From Sarocladium kiliense (taxonomy: Eukaryota; Ascomycota; Sordariomycetes; Hypocreales; Sarocladiaceae): DNA of 64,000 bases. The stretch spans positions 620,001 through 684,000 of the forward strand of contig JAUZTG010000016.1 of NCBI GenBank assembly GCA_030734395.1. Reading direction: 5' to 3'. This document shows, piece after piece, positions 12,806-23,206 of the stretch; the first letter of the stretch is position 1, and each line of letters opens with the position of its first letter. Below the pieces are notes generated by a model. The model saw only the letters and a list, made by a program, of their open reading frames with translations, was not told the DNA's origin and ran no database searches. The translations under genes and the position numbers were made by a program.

Positions 12806-15800
12806 CCCCAATTTCCTGGACAGGCCGTCGGAGGTCCTGGTGTTTATACGTTTTGCATCGAAGCGTCGGACACGAGATTGGCTCGTCGCTGGAGGTGCAC
12901 TGGACACTGGATCTACACTAACGGATATGAAGCCAGCACAGGTGCATTACCCGACAAGACTGATATCACGTGCGGGTGTACCTGAGATACCAACGATTGA
13001 CGGGGCTGAACTTTATAGCGATAGCGGGTTGTTGTCTTTAGCTCCATCTGGACTGCTTTCGTCTCCCACGGGGGAGCTTAGCGATCGAAGGAACACATTG
13101 ACTCGTCTTTTCCAAAACATTGTGTGTTCTCAGCAATTGGGTCGCATACGCATTGCATGCCTGTCTTCGGCCAACGAACTCTCAGGTCCGCCGGGCATCA
13201 CTGTCCACCGAGTCGCATCTTCTTGCACTTGGAGAAGATACGCAAGGATGAATTTCAGGAACAGTTCTCCCAATGTCAAGAGTTGTGGCTGCGAGTATTT
13301 CCTTCAGCGTCAGGGAGGACATCACGTCGCAGGTCCGCTGAACAACCCACTACTAGCCGAAGCCGGCCAGGAGGAGCACGCTCCCAGCAGACTGCAGAAC
13401 AAATAAGAGAGATAGTACTACGTAGAACTGCCTGATAGATATTCTGACTGCAAATGCGGAGTAGCACCTAGAAGTACCTCCCGGTCGCTTCTTCCCATCT
13501 CTTTATCTGTCGTCATCTGCTTCGTCAGAACTCTTTGCCGTGTCGCGTGTCGAAGATGTGCTGCTCTCGAAATATACAAGGGGCTACGAGCTTCATCTAG
13601 GCGAGTTGTGCATCATTCTCAATAGTATTTTGTCACGTCGCACTTTCGTCTCATTGTCGCTTCCCGCCCGCCCGCTATGTGACGCCCGCCGATGCTGTCC
13701 GTCAACCTCCTTGCCAAGCTGGGCAAAGACCGGAAGTTTATTTGGGAGAGAACGTATCTAATGGAGTCTGTGACCGAAGTCAGTTTCTCCCCAGGCGGTG
13801 GGACTGCCTTGTATTTGCCCCATACAAGGATGTGCCGAGTCTCTCAAACGAAGATGGACCATTCACAGCATTGCTGTATTTATATGAAATGGATGAACGT
13901 ACCTATACAGACTTGACGCTGACCTGTAATAAGAGCATTTTCATTTCAGATACTGACTTCCAATAGCCTCATTAGGGCGCATATTAGTAACCTCTTGGAA
14001 ACTGAGACGGACGGGTGAATGGGTGAGCTACAGTCGCGAACTTGAGCAGTGATTCGTCCACCTTACCGTGTACAGAGAGGTCTCTCCCACAACGCATTAA
14101 CAGTGAGGTTATAGCCGTATTTCAGCTGAACTGGGCATATCGAGACGATTCAGACACATTGGGTCAGGGGTCCTCCGCCCTAGCTCCTGCGCTAGCAATC
14201 CAATAGCTACCTGATCCTGGGGGGCCATGTTGACCAACAAGTCCTTCATCGGTTCTCAGGACCAAGGAGGAAAAGCTCCTCCCCAAGGCCAAAGTCTGGA
14301 CTGTTGATAGTTGTTTGATAGTAAGTATATCGGACCACATTGGGCCTCTGTGGCTGCATTCGCGTCACATCATGAGGACCGTCTATGCATTTTAGCTCGT
14401 TACTTGGTTGCTCGCCGCGGGGGGAGGAAGTGGACGAGCCGGAACATGACCTGCCACACATGTCACTGTGGCAGCACTGCCGGTGAGACATCCGAGGATA
14501 CATGATTCAGAGAGAGTAGTCCGGGTAGGCTACGTTCCACCCGCGACGCCATCACCAAACGCCATCATCACGCGTGTAGCATGGGAGTCAAGGTCCAAGC
14601 TGCCACCCGAGATACGCCACACGGCCACTTGAATCTGGGCATCAGCAAGCTAAGGTTGCTCTGGAAAGGTTTCCCGGTGCCACTGGAAGCATTAATATCC
14701 CAGGTAGTCGGAACGGCAGTTCTTGGCGAGAACGAGGCTTGGGCCGGACCACGGGAACAGCTTTCGGACGATACGCCGTGGCTCATCAGGAGGAGGATTC
14801 TCATGTGTCAAGCAGTGCCAGGGCAAGCCGTAGTCTCGACCATGGTTGACGCCAACGCACCGACGCAAGAAGATGGCAAGTGGCTTCGCTGATCATGTTC
14901 GCGCGCACAGATGCTTAAGCAAGCAACACGCATTATCCGGCCATCGGGCTTCGCCATGCTGTCCCAGTCACACACACGGATACATGTCCAAGAACCAGAA
15001 GCGATCCAAGAAACTCAATCTGTCCGCACCCCTGGCAAGCCTATCCGTCGTCTTCTCCTTCTACCGAGGTTCTCCGAGCAACGATCGGAGTGAGCAGAGA
15101 CCCTGCCCTGACCCGGACATGGTTCTCGCCTCGCTTCGCCCCCAGTCAAGGGTACGTATAACGAACGATACCAATCGTAAGACCCGATCTGGCGCCTCGT
15201 CTGCGATGCCGCGGAGGGACAAGGAGATTTATTCATGCAGACAAGAAGCTTCCTCCTCCTAATTACTCGCCACCCTCCTTGTCACCCCATGCATGTTCTG
15301 CATTTCCTTTCGGAACAGCGCGGTACGCCAACCCGCCCGCGAGGGCAGCTGGGAAGCAAGCCACACGTCTCAGCCCAGACACACCAAACCGATAACAACA
15401 ACTCCCAACTCATTTCTCAGGTTTGCTGCTTTTCTAGTTGTACTTCCCTTGAATCCTCCCCTGTTGCTTTCTTCTTTTCCCCCCAAGACATGCAATCCTT
15501 CAGAGCAAGAAAAATAGCTGTGTAGAACGGCCTTCTGCGCGCGTATGTGAAGGGACAGCCCAGAACGTGGCGCTCTTAGTCTGCCACTTACACGTGGACC
15601 AAGGACAGGGGCCCCGGACCTCCCCGACCACTCATCATAACGAGTTCACGCTTGGACTCACCTCTCGGCATTCGTGATCTTCAGCCTCTCCCCGCTAGAA
15701 GAGTCAAGTAGTCACGGACAGTCAGTCCATGTCCACCGGAAGGGCCAGTGCTGCACTGACACCACGCCAGACACTTTCTCCTCTTCCCTCTTCTCGCGTG

Positions 15801-16226
15801 GAGTAAGGTGTCCCCATACTCCTCCGCTGGAGAAATCCAGGGGGCCAAACTGGGGCCAGCCATCAAAGGAAGCGGGCCAGACTTCTCGCAGAATGTCGCG
15901 GCCCTGGCTAGCAGGATGGTGGCTTGCTTTAGCTTGACTCGTTTTACCAATCTTCAAGCTTGGAGCTGGAGACGGCCAATCCGGGATGAGGCAAGGTCCT
16001 CATGCTAGAATACGACTGGAAACGAGGTGTTGGCATGTTCCCCGTTGTCTGGTCGTGGCGTAGCAGTCCGCCTACCCGGAGAAAGAAGGCACCTTTGCTT
16101 CTGTCGGAATTAAATACATGGCACCCAGGCACTCCCTCTCCAATGTGACATGTCTGAAAGTTTGTTTGCCGTCTCGTCAACCGCTTGTCTCATCCGCCTG
16201 TCCTCTGTTCCACGACATCAGGAACA
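12806..16226. other. 3.4-kb stretch without a supported gene
   Basis: The largest empty block inside the window. Open frames such as 12840-13406 (+) or 14581-14892 (+) have no start context, motif or splice continuation, and the first overlaps the regulator's upstream frame. The right-hand part probably carries the promoter of the membrane protein at 16227, and the left-hand part that of the C2H2 regulator. No transposon ends, long repeats or RNA genes were recognised. Decayed mobile DNA or long non-coding transcripts cannot be ruled out by eye. Confidence 0.5.
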
Positions 16227-17406
16227 ATGGCATCAACAGGCGTTGAGCCGATCTACTATGAGCTCAGCTGGTCTATCCTGAGCACCATTTGTATTGCAAA
16301 TGTCCTCTTCGGCGGCCTGGTGATCGGCATCACCTCCTTCTCCCCTATCGCTACAGTCCCTATCGTCACTTCAGTTGCCGGCGCCGTCGCCAATGGCCTA
16401 TGTTACTATGCATTCTACAATGACTCCTATGGGACCAATAATAGGGCCATTGCCTCGATCTTCGCTGATCTTGGATGGCTGGTAAGAAAAGCCGTCGACG
16501 GTTTCCGCAACCTTCACGTTGGCTGACCTTGTCTTGTTACAGGTACAAGAAGCAGGCTTCTCGTTCTACAGTTACATCATCCTAAACAGAGTCTTGCGCG
16601 ATACCAAGAAGAAGATCTTCATCGCCGTCTTCTGGGTTCTCATCGTCGGCATCGCCGTTGCCCGTGTCATCATCGCAGTTCAGAGGGCGAAGCTGATCAT
16701 CGAGAACAATGACTCCCTCCAGCCCCTCATCAATCACCTTCATATCGTCTACTTTGTTCTCATCGCGCTTATCGAGTGTTTCAGCGCCTTCTTCCTCTTA
16801 AAGACCTTTGCCACCGCGAAGAGGATGTCCCACAAGGCAGCTCTCGGTACAGGTCTTTTCCGTCACCTCATGCGAAGCACGGAGGTCCGCCTGGCCCTCC
16901 TAGCTGTCCTGGGAACCATGCGAGCCATCACCTACTCCTTCCAAGTCAATGCTCAGAGCGCATCAGATGTCGCAGGACAGCTTGACCGGTTTGCTTACAC
17001 CATGGAGTGTCTCTTCCCTGTCATTATGTTGTAAGTTTCTTTCTAAGCAAAACATCTTACTCGTGAAAATAGCATGCTAATCTCATATAGCATCGATATC
17101 CTTGCCTCCAAACTTGCATTCAACAACCAGGGCTACGAATACTCTTCTCGAAGCCGTCGCAACCCTCAAGGCGGCACAATTCACCAATACGATGACGGTG
17201 GTTACGCGTCAAATAAGAATGGCCATACCGTTACCGTCCAGGGTGGCGCTACTAAGACGATGCGCCGGACGAGCTCTGAGGAGCAGATCGTGGACCGCTC
17301 CTCGGGGGCCACACCAAGCGAGATCGGCATGGAGGCCATGGATCCACGACGTATCGGCGTCAGCAGAACGGTCGAAGTCGAGGTGCATAATGTTTCCAGG
17401 AAGTAG
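16227..17406 (+). CDS. Seven-helix integral membrane protein of unknown function
   Basis: Predicted 352-aa protein in three exons (16227-16481, 16543-17030, 17091-17406). Seven hydrophobic segments are visible, at roughly residues 14-36, 40-64, 80-103, 112-131, 152-175, 197-215 and 230-252. A hydrophilic tail of about 90 residues follows, rich in Ser, Arg and Gly. The layout (short outside N-terminus, seven helices, polar tail) resembles fungal receptor-like proteins, but I see no diagnostic receptor motif and assign no family. The tail has many Ser/Thr residues that could be phosphorylated. It is tail-to-tail with the flavoprotein gene ending at 17603. The start ATG follows AACA and precedes the first helix by 13 residues; an upstream in-frame extension lacks an ATG. 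The model is well supported by splicing; function is unknown. Confidence 0.85.
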
Positions 17407-17602
17407 GATGCCGGTAAACCTGTATGAGTTATGTTTAGACTGGGGACTGTTGCGAAACAAACGGCCGAAGAGTTGTACTACATAATAATGATCATATCAC
17501 ACAGGACTGGAATCACTTAGGGCCAGTTGGGCACGAAGAGTGTTATTTGCAACTGCTGTCTTAGTATCGACTATAGATGCATGTATCCTCAACGCTTCGT
17601 AA

Positions 17603-19334
17603 TCAGTCATACATGCCAATGATTTCACCAACGACGCTTCGGAAAACACCATCAGGGTCGTACTGATCCTTGATGGCTTTGAAGCGGGCAAGATACTGGA
17701 AAGAGGAATGTCAGCAAAACTCAAGGAGATATCAGCGCACAAATGCTTACGTTCTTGTCCAGGTTCTTGACGGAGCGCTTGAAGAGGTCGCGAGTGTTCT
17801 TGGTCCAGTGCGGCCTGCAAGGGAACTCATCAACCAGCTTATTCGCCAAGTTGATATCTTTGGTCTCCGTTAGCTGGGCTCATTTATAAGGACTTGCGCG
17901 GCACTTACAGAATTGCTCATTATATCGCTTATTGTCGCCACCTCTGGGCCTGTAGGTCGGGAAGTCGAACATGATCGTGCCCTTGCTCCAGTCTTCCGTG
18001 TCGGAGGTGCCATAGGTAACCTGCCCAAGGAAGTCCTTGTGTGGCTTGCCGAACTTAATGTTGATGCCACTTCGATAAGTCGATGTCATGAACCTCAACT
18101 TCTTGGACTCGTCATCGAACAGCTGGCGTACCCTCTTGAGCATGTCATTGGCTCGCGTCATCGGGAAAGCGAGTTCCAACGTGTAGCCTCTGAGGTCGTA
18201 CTCCCAGACCGGAAGTTGATCGGGATAGAGACCGCCAATGAGCACATCGTAGTGATAGCCGTACACTGGCCACTTTTCGATGGGCTCGTTTGTTGTCTTC
18301 TCTCGGAAGTTGGGGTTCTGCCACTGGCCGAAGAAAATCTCTTCCATGAGCCAGTTGGACGAGGGAAGGTATTTGCCACTGTCCATTAGTGTGCGTGCTG
18401 CAAGGGCTTCGATTTCGGTGACGGAGAAAGTGGATTGGAATCCTTCTTGGTCGCTCTCATTGAGTGGCACATTCTCATAGTAACGCCAGTGGAATTTTCT
18501 CTTGTACGGCCACCACTGCTTCTTGTTAGATATGAAGTGCTCACAGCGCGCGACAATCACATACCCAGAAGTTCGCTGTGGCGTACGGCCCAATCATGGC
18601 ATCAATATCGCCATTCAAGACTTCGTCTTCATCGAGGCTATGTGATTGTGAGCCATTGTCCCAAGTCCAACCGTGCCTCTTGGGTTCACTTACGTCTCTT
18701 GCATGGCCCATACCTTGGTGTCCGGGTAGATGCTCATCTTCAGCCTAGACACAACACCCATAAGGCCGAGGGAGGTGGACGCAGCAAGCCACTCATCATC
18801 GTCATCATCGCGCTCAATGTGCCTGATCGTACCTGAAGCATCGACAATGTCCATAGCATGAACACCACCGACTACAGCAGAATTCTCTCTCAAGGAGGAG
18901 CGATGGGCTCCCATGGCCACACTGCCAGCGATACTGATGTTCCAGTTGACAAGGCCTGTACCCATGTTCGCACCACGTTCGTGCAGATAGTCGGCGAGCT
19001 GGAAGAACGTGACACCCGCTTCCACCATGACAGTGCCGGCATCCAGGTCAAAGTCCCAGATGCGGTTGACATGCTCGGTGCGAATGATGACGGTTGCCTC
19101 GTCAGAGCATTGAGTATCATACCACATGTGGCCCTTGCCAGCAGCACGCACTCGGAGACCCCTGCTAGCCGCGTCTTTGACTAATTCGGCAATGTTCTCG
19201 ACGCTGGTGGCGTTGTGAACTTCGGTCACGTTGTGGCATGCCGGGAAGCCTTCACCATCGTAGGTATTCCACACCAGTGCGACAGATTGGCCGATTGCCA
19301 AAGAGGCCAAAGTCAGCTGTCGGAAAGACAACAT
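17603..19334 (-). CDS. Secreted FAD-linked oxidase, aldonolactone/alditol oxidase type
   Basis: Predicted 506-aa flavoprotein. Exons: 19334-18694, 18637-18565, 18515-17909, 17857-17751 and 17695-17603. A hydrophobic signal peptide (about residues 1-19) suggests secretion. The FAD-binding domain of the VAO/PCMH fold follows, with AGKGHMW, where the His lies at the position that commonly holds FAD covalently. Further PCMH-like segments include ISIAGSVAMGAH. The C-terminal part has the WWPYKRKFHWRYY and CRPHWTKNTR blocks typical of D-arabinono-1,4-lactone/L-gulonolactone oxidases. The family oxidises sugar lactones or alditols with O2 and gives H2O2. The 3' acceptor of intron 2 was placed at 18516 to give a usable branch-point distance (49-nt intron); acceptors 3-6 nt upstream are alternatives. 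The substrate is not determined. Confidence 0.87.
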
Positions 19335-20203
19335 GATGCCAAGCCAAAGAGTTGGAGCTGCTTTCTATGGCGAATTGGCAATGGGTTGCGAAAGTGCGCA
19401 CTGTCTCCTACGACAAGGTACCCCTGGATGACGACCATTCTTATGTCCAAGCCTTCCCAACCGTTGGTGAAGTCATCGCCTCGCCGAGCCTCGGCCAAAC
19501 CTGCATTTACTCGCACGATCCCGCCAGGAACAGTCAGTTGCAATCCATGTGACAGAGGATCTTGCCGCAAAAGGTGCGATTCGGTAGGGCCAAGACATCA
19601 CTTTGGGTGGTCATAGGATGGGATCAACCCCCAGTAAGCGGTCTGCTTTCATGTCCACCAATGCAACGCTGTGTTATAAGCGCAGGCATGCAATAATACT
19701 GGATGCGTCCCTCGACGTCGTTCGCCCCAGATTATCATTGGCTGCCGTGCCAATGACGGATCGAAATGAGGGAGGTCGCATCGGCACGTCGCCAATGGCA
19801 CCGGTGGGTGGTACGTTGTGCAGGGGTTCGCATGCGGTGTGCCACCTAAGCTTGGTATAAACGCGGGGAAGGATACTGTCAACGGTCCTCGCTTGCACAG
19901 GTCGATCTGACATTTATGGGTGAGATAGACCGCTGTCGAACTCTAATGGGAGTCAAAAAGGGTATTTCGGTCGTAACCGTCGAAAAAGCAGCCCAAAGTG
20001 GCGCGATCCGTCATATAGGCCCTTTGGTATAGAAGCGAACTATCGTGAACCCAAGCGATACTCTTCCCGCGTACCATGTCACCGTGTAGATCCCCAACGC
20101 CCAGCAAAGGTTCTGCAAATCACGCATGATCGCGCCAAATCAACGCCTCAGTCCCTTGTCGTACAATCCAGTCAATTTCCTCGTTTGTGGCCTCGCCTGT
20201 CGT
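19335..20203. other. Spacer between flavoprotein and chromodomain genes
   Basis: 869 nt upstream of the flavoprotein start and downstream of the chromodomain gene stop. It should hold the flavoprotein promoter and the chromodomain 3' region. Short open frames (for example 19674-19913 on the - strand) show no motif. Nothing further is visible. Confidence 0.5.
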
Positions 20204-21068
20204 TCAACGTCTTCTCCGCCGCTTCGGAGCTCGACTTTGACGCGCCTCGAACTCCTTAAGCATATCAGGAGCCGCTTCCTCCACTGTGCTCCTAGGCTCC
20301 CATGTCTGTTCCTTGTACCCCACCCATTCTACAAGGACCTTTTGGCTTCGAGGCGCGACTTTCCTAACGGCGAAGATGTGGAATAGGTCTGGATCTGAAG
20401 GATGAGGAGGACGGCCACCTTTCATGGACCAATATGAGAAAAGCGCTTCTGGTGCGTCTTCCTGAATCGAGATCTCCGGTTCCCAAGTCATGTCTCCTTC
20501 GTCCCATTTGATCTGCAGTTCGATAGAATCGTCGGACCAGCGGTGGTTTTTGATGGCCGCAATCGTCCAGAGTTCGTCACCAAGAGGTTTCGAGGCGCCG
20601 TGAGCCTGCTTTTCGGCGGGGAGCGACTGTTTCACGTCAGACGGTCGCGCAGCAGCTGTGTTCGTGGGATTCCGTCTTCGAACTTTGGCGCTCGCGGGTT
20701 TGTCCTCTGGCACATCTTCGATGGACATCAACGCCTCTGGTGCGGATGTACCGGCATTGATCCCTTTGGGCTCCGGGGCAACACTGTCATCCTCATCCTG
20801 AAAGTCGGATGGCCCTTCTGTAGATATCCGCTTCCGTTTCTTATCCCAACGCCGTCAGCGTTGATTCATTAACAGAACTGAGTGAGCCGCCGTGGGGCCT
20901 TACGAGTTTCTTCAGTGAGCTTGTCTGGCCATTTTTCACCAATAATGATGCTGCAATAGGCGAAGAGAGGACTGATTCAGGTGAGAGGTCATCTTTAGGA
21001 GACTCCTCACGAGGCCTTGTGGCATTACTCCGGGGCGTCCGGAAGATACCACCGAGGAAAGAAGCCAT
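20204..21068 (-). CDS. Double chromodomain protein
   Basis: Predicted 266-aa nuclear protein in two exons (21068-20904 and 20839-20204). Chromodomain-like folds lie at residues 144-192 (begins ELWTIAAIKNHRW, contains QIKWDEGDMTWEP, ends DAPEALFSYW) and 207-252 (FHIFAVRK, VLVEWVGY, TWEPRST). Each has the aromatic and TWEP signatures of methyl-lysine readers. A basic cluster KKL|KRKR is created across the splice joint at residues 53-59. The protein ends in a run of arginines (PKRRRRR), so two nuclear localisation signals are likely. No chromoshadow, helicase or methyltransferase domain is present, so it is not a standard HP1 or Chp1. The role in chromatin is inferred from the domains. The start is the first ATG; a longer frame upstream begins only with a non-ATG codon. 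Confidence 0.85.
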
Positions 21069-21983
21069 CCTAGCACACTGTTCCGTGCGTGTTGAAGAAG
21101 TTCGTTTTGTAGGACTGATTACCAGCAGCGCTGAAAAGTTCACGGACGATTAAGATCTCAGTCAGTCCGCGACGGCACCATTGCCAAAGTGCTTTAGTGT
21201 TATTGTTCAATGATGGCTGTCACGATGTCTTCGCGTCGACGCGGTCGCGCGTCACTGGGAATGCCAGGGTTATTAGTCAGGGTTATATGGTGACTAAGCA
21301 GCTTTTCCGAGATCGCGGTGGCTGATGAACAGCGCCATACATCTCAGTAGGCACAACAACGACGCATCGACGTGCAGGTATGACGTTCTTGATTGCTCCC
21401 GAAATCGGTGTTTCCCTTATTGAGATCTTGGATAAATGAGCAACAGGTAGAGTTATGGTAGGTAGAATTATGGTCGAAAATGTCCTACACTTGGCTCGTC
21501 AGCATCTCGCCCCCAGCTCCATCAAAGCATCCACAACGTCTGATTCTTTCACTACCGAGACGACATCCATCAGTGGGTTTGGACCCAACAGGACCCTGCT
21601 GTCAAGATGTCGCTTAACCCCATGCAGCACTGACTTCTTGTTTGATAAGTAGTTCCCCTCTTTTATTGTCATCCCCAAGCCTCGATTGACGGGGCCACGC
21701 CTCAAGCCATTCCTGTTGCCATCTGGCGCACGACGTCATCGTGCACCCAGTAATCTCTAAGCAGCAAAACACCTGCAGCTCGTCCTGCTGGCCATACCGA
21801 TGGACGCCTCGATCTGTGCCGTATCAGTCGGTTCTGATAACGGCAGTACCACAGTTCAGCTTTGATCCCTCACATCGAATTACTTGGATTTCCATTTGAC
21901 TTCTCTTTCTCTGGAACAGACGACCAGTCTCCGCTGCAGCTCTCCTGAGCTCATTATATATTCCGTCAAACCCTTGAGAAGCA
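21069..21983. other. Divergent promoter region, chromodomain / hydrolase
   Basis: About 0.9 kb between head-to-head genes. It contains the presumed promoters of both. A pyrimidine-rich stretch (21896-21910) lies before the hydrolase. No gene is supported. Confidence 0.5.
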
Positions 21984-23117
21984 ATGCCTCCTCAAGATGC
22001 GCCAGATGGCGCCGAGCCACCTTTGAGCTCGGCCAAGATTGCTGCCGACGGCTCCGCAACCTTGACAACCGATCTCAGCACTACTCCATCCGACTCTCCA
22101 CGGCTGACCATTTCTCGTCGATCTGACATCTCGCGTGGAATGCGATCCCTTCAGCACTTCCTCAAACCTCTGCGTCCACACATCGCCAAGCGTCGGAAAA
22201 CACAGCCTGCCGGATCACAAAAGCTCTCCCCTCCCGACAAGGTCACTAAGCAGTGCCGCGTGACTGAGAAGCAGGTTGACGGCATTTGGCTGTATGAGCT
22301 CGTGAGCTTAGAGCAAGTCAAAACGACCGATGAGGGACCTGTTCGTCGGGTGTATTACTTCGCTGGAGGAGGCTGGCAGATGCCGCCGAGCCGTAATCAC
22401 TGGAGCCTCGTTGCAGAGCTATCTCACCGCTTGCCCGATACGATCTTCACAGTCGTTTCATACCCTCTGGCACCCAAATCGCCTGCTTCGGAGTCCCTGC
22501 CACAGCTACGCAAGCTGTACAACACCATCATGACTGATCCTGCAACGGCAAATGATCGTATAGTCTTTTCGGGCGACAGCGCTGGCGGCAATTTGTCCAT
22601 TGCGCTGGTGATGTGGGCACTGACCGAGATGGCCGAGGGCAAAGCCTCAGACCGCGCGCCTGACGCGATCGTAGGCATCTGCCCGTCAACAGATCTTCGC
22701 CATCTCGACCCAAAGATCGAGGCCACTGCCCATGATGACCCCATGTTCACCGTCGAATTCATCCAGTCCACTGCGAAGGCCTGGGCAGACGGTCAGGTCG
22801 ATACTCCATCGCTCACTCCCACCGGGCCCGAGGGCTACAAAGCATGGTCCATGTCCGATCCAAGGGTGACTCCTGCTCTCGCTAATGTCTCGTTGCTCAC
22901 TCGGTACAAAGTCAAAGTTCATGGGATCACGGGAACCCGTGACGTCCTTGCGCCGGAGGCGATGGCATTCCGCGATCGTTGCGCTGAGATGGGAGTAGAG
23001 GGTCAATGGCTTGAATGGGAAGGTCAGATGCACTGCTTCCCATTGACATTTGCCTATGGCTTGAAGGAAGCCAAGGATGCAGTTACCTGGCTGGTGGGGA
23101 TTTTCAAGTCGATATGA
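21984..23117 (+). CDS. Alpha/beta hydrolase, esterase/steryl-acetyl-hydrolase-like
   Basis: Predicted 377-aa intronless protein of the HSL-like/alpha-beta hydrolase-3 group, which cleaves carboxyl esters. The oxyanion-hole motif is a variant, YFAGGGW (HGGG is usual), near residue 126. The nucleophile elbow is GDSAGGN with Ser as catalytic residue. The acid is probably the Asp in GTRDVLAP and the base the His in GQMHCFPL, in the usual order. The first 60 or so residues are Ser/Thr-rich and lack a signal peptide, so it is probably cytosolic or lipid-droplet associated. It has no predicted introns, unlike most neighbours. Its stop is 89 nt from the stop of the facing Zn2Cys6 regulator. The substrate could be an ester, lactone or acetylated sterol. 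Confidence 0.9.
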   Translation: MPPQDAPDGAEPPLSSAKIAADGSATLTTDLSTTPSDSPRLTISRRSDISRGMRSLQHFLKPLRPHIAKRRKTQPAGSQKLSPPDKVTKQCRVTEKQVDGIWLYELVSLEQVKTTDEGPVRRVYYFAGGGWQMPPSRNHWSLVAELSHRLPDTIFTVVSYPLAPKSPASESLPQLRKLYNTIMTDPATANDRIVFSGDSAGGNLSIALVMWALTEMAEGKASDRAPDAIVGICPSTDLRHLDPKIEATAHDDPMFTVEFIQSTAKAWADGQVDTPSLTPTGPEGYKAWSMSDPRVTPALANVSLLTRYKVKVHGITGTRDVLAPEAMAFRDRCAEMGVEGQWLEWEGQMHCFPLTFAYGLKEAKDAVTWLVGIFKSI

Positions 23118-23206
23118 CAATTGCAATGTTTCAGCACGCTCTTCTATCAACGCATGCTCGACGTTTTGAAGGCGGCCTGGCCAGATCTTCGCATATGCAC
23201 AGCAGC

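Noticed and set aside
12840..13406. 188-codon + strand frame next to the C2H2 regulator
   Set aside because: No motif, poor start context, overlaps the regulator's upstream frame and promoter.
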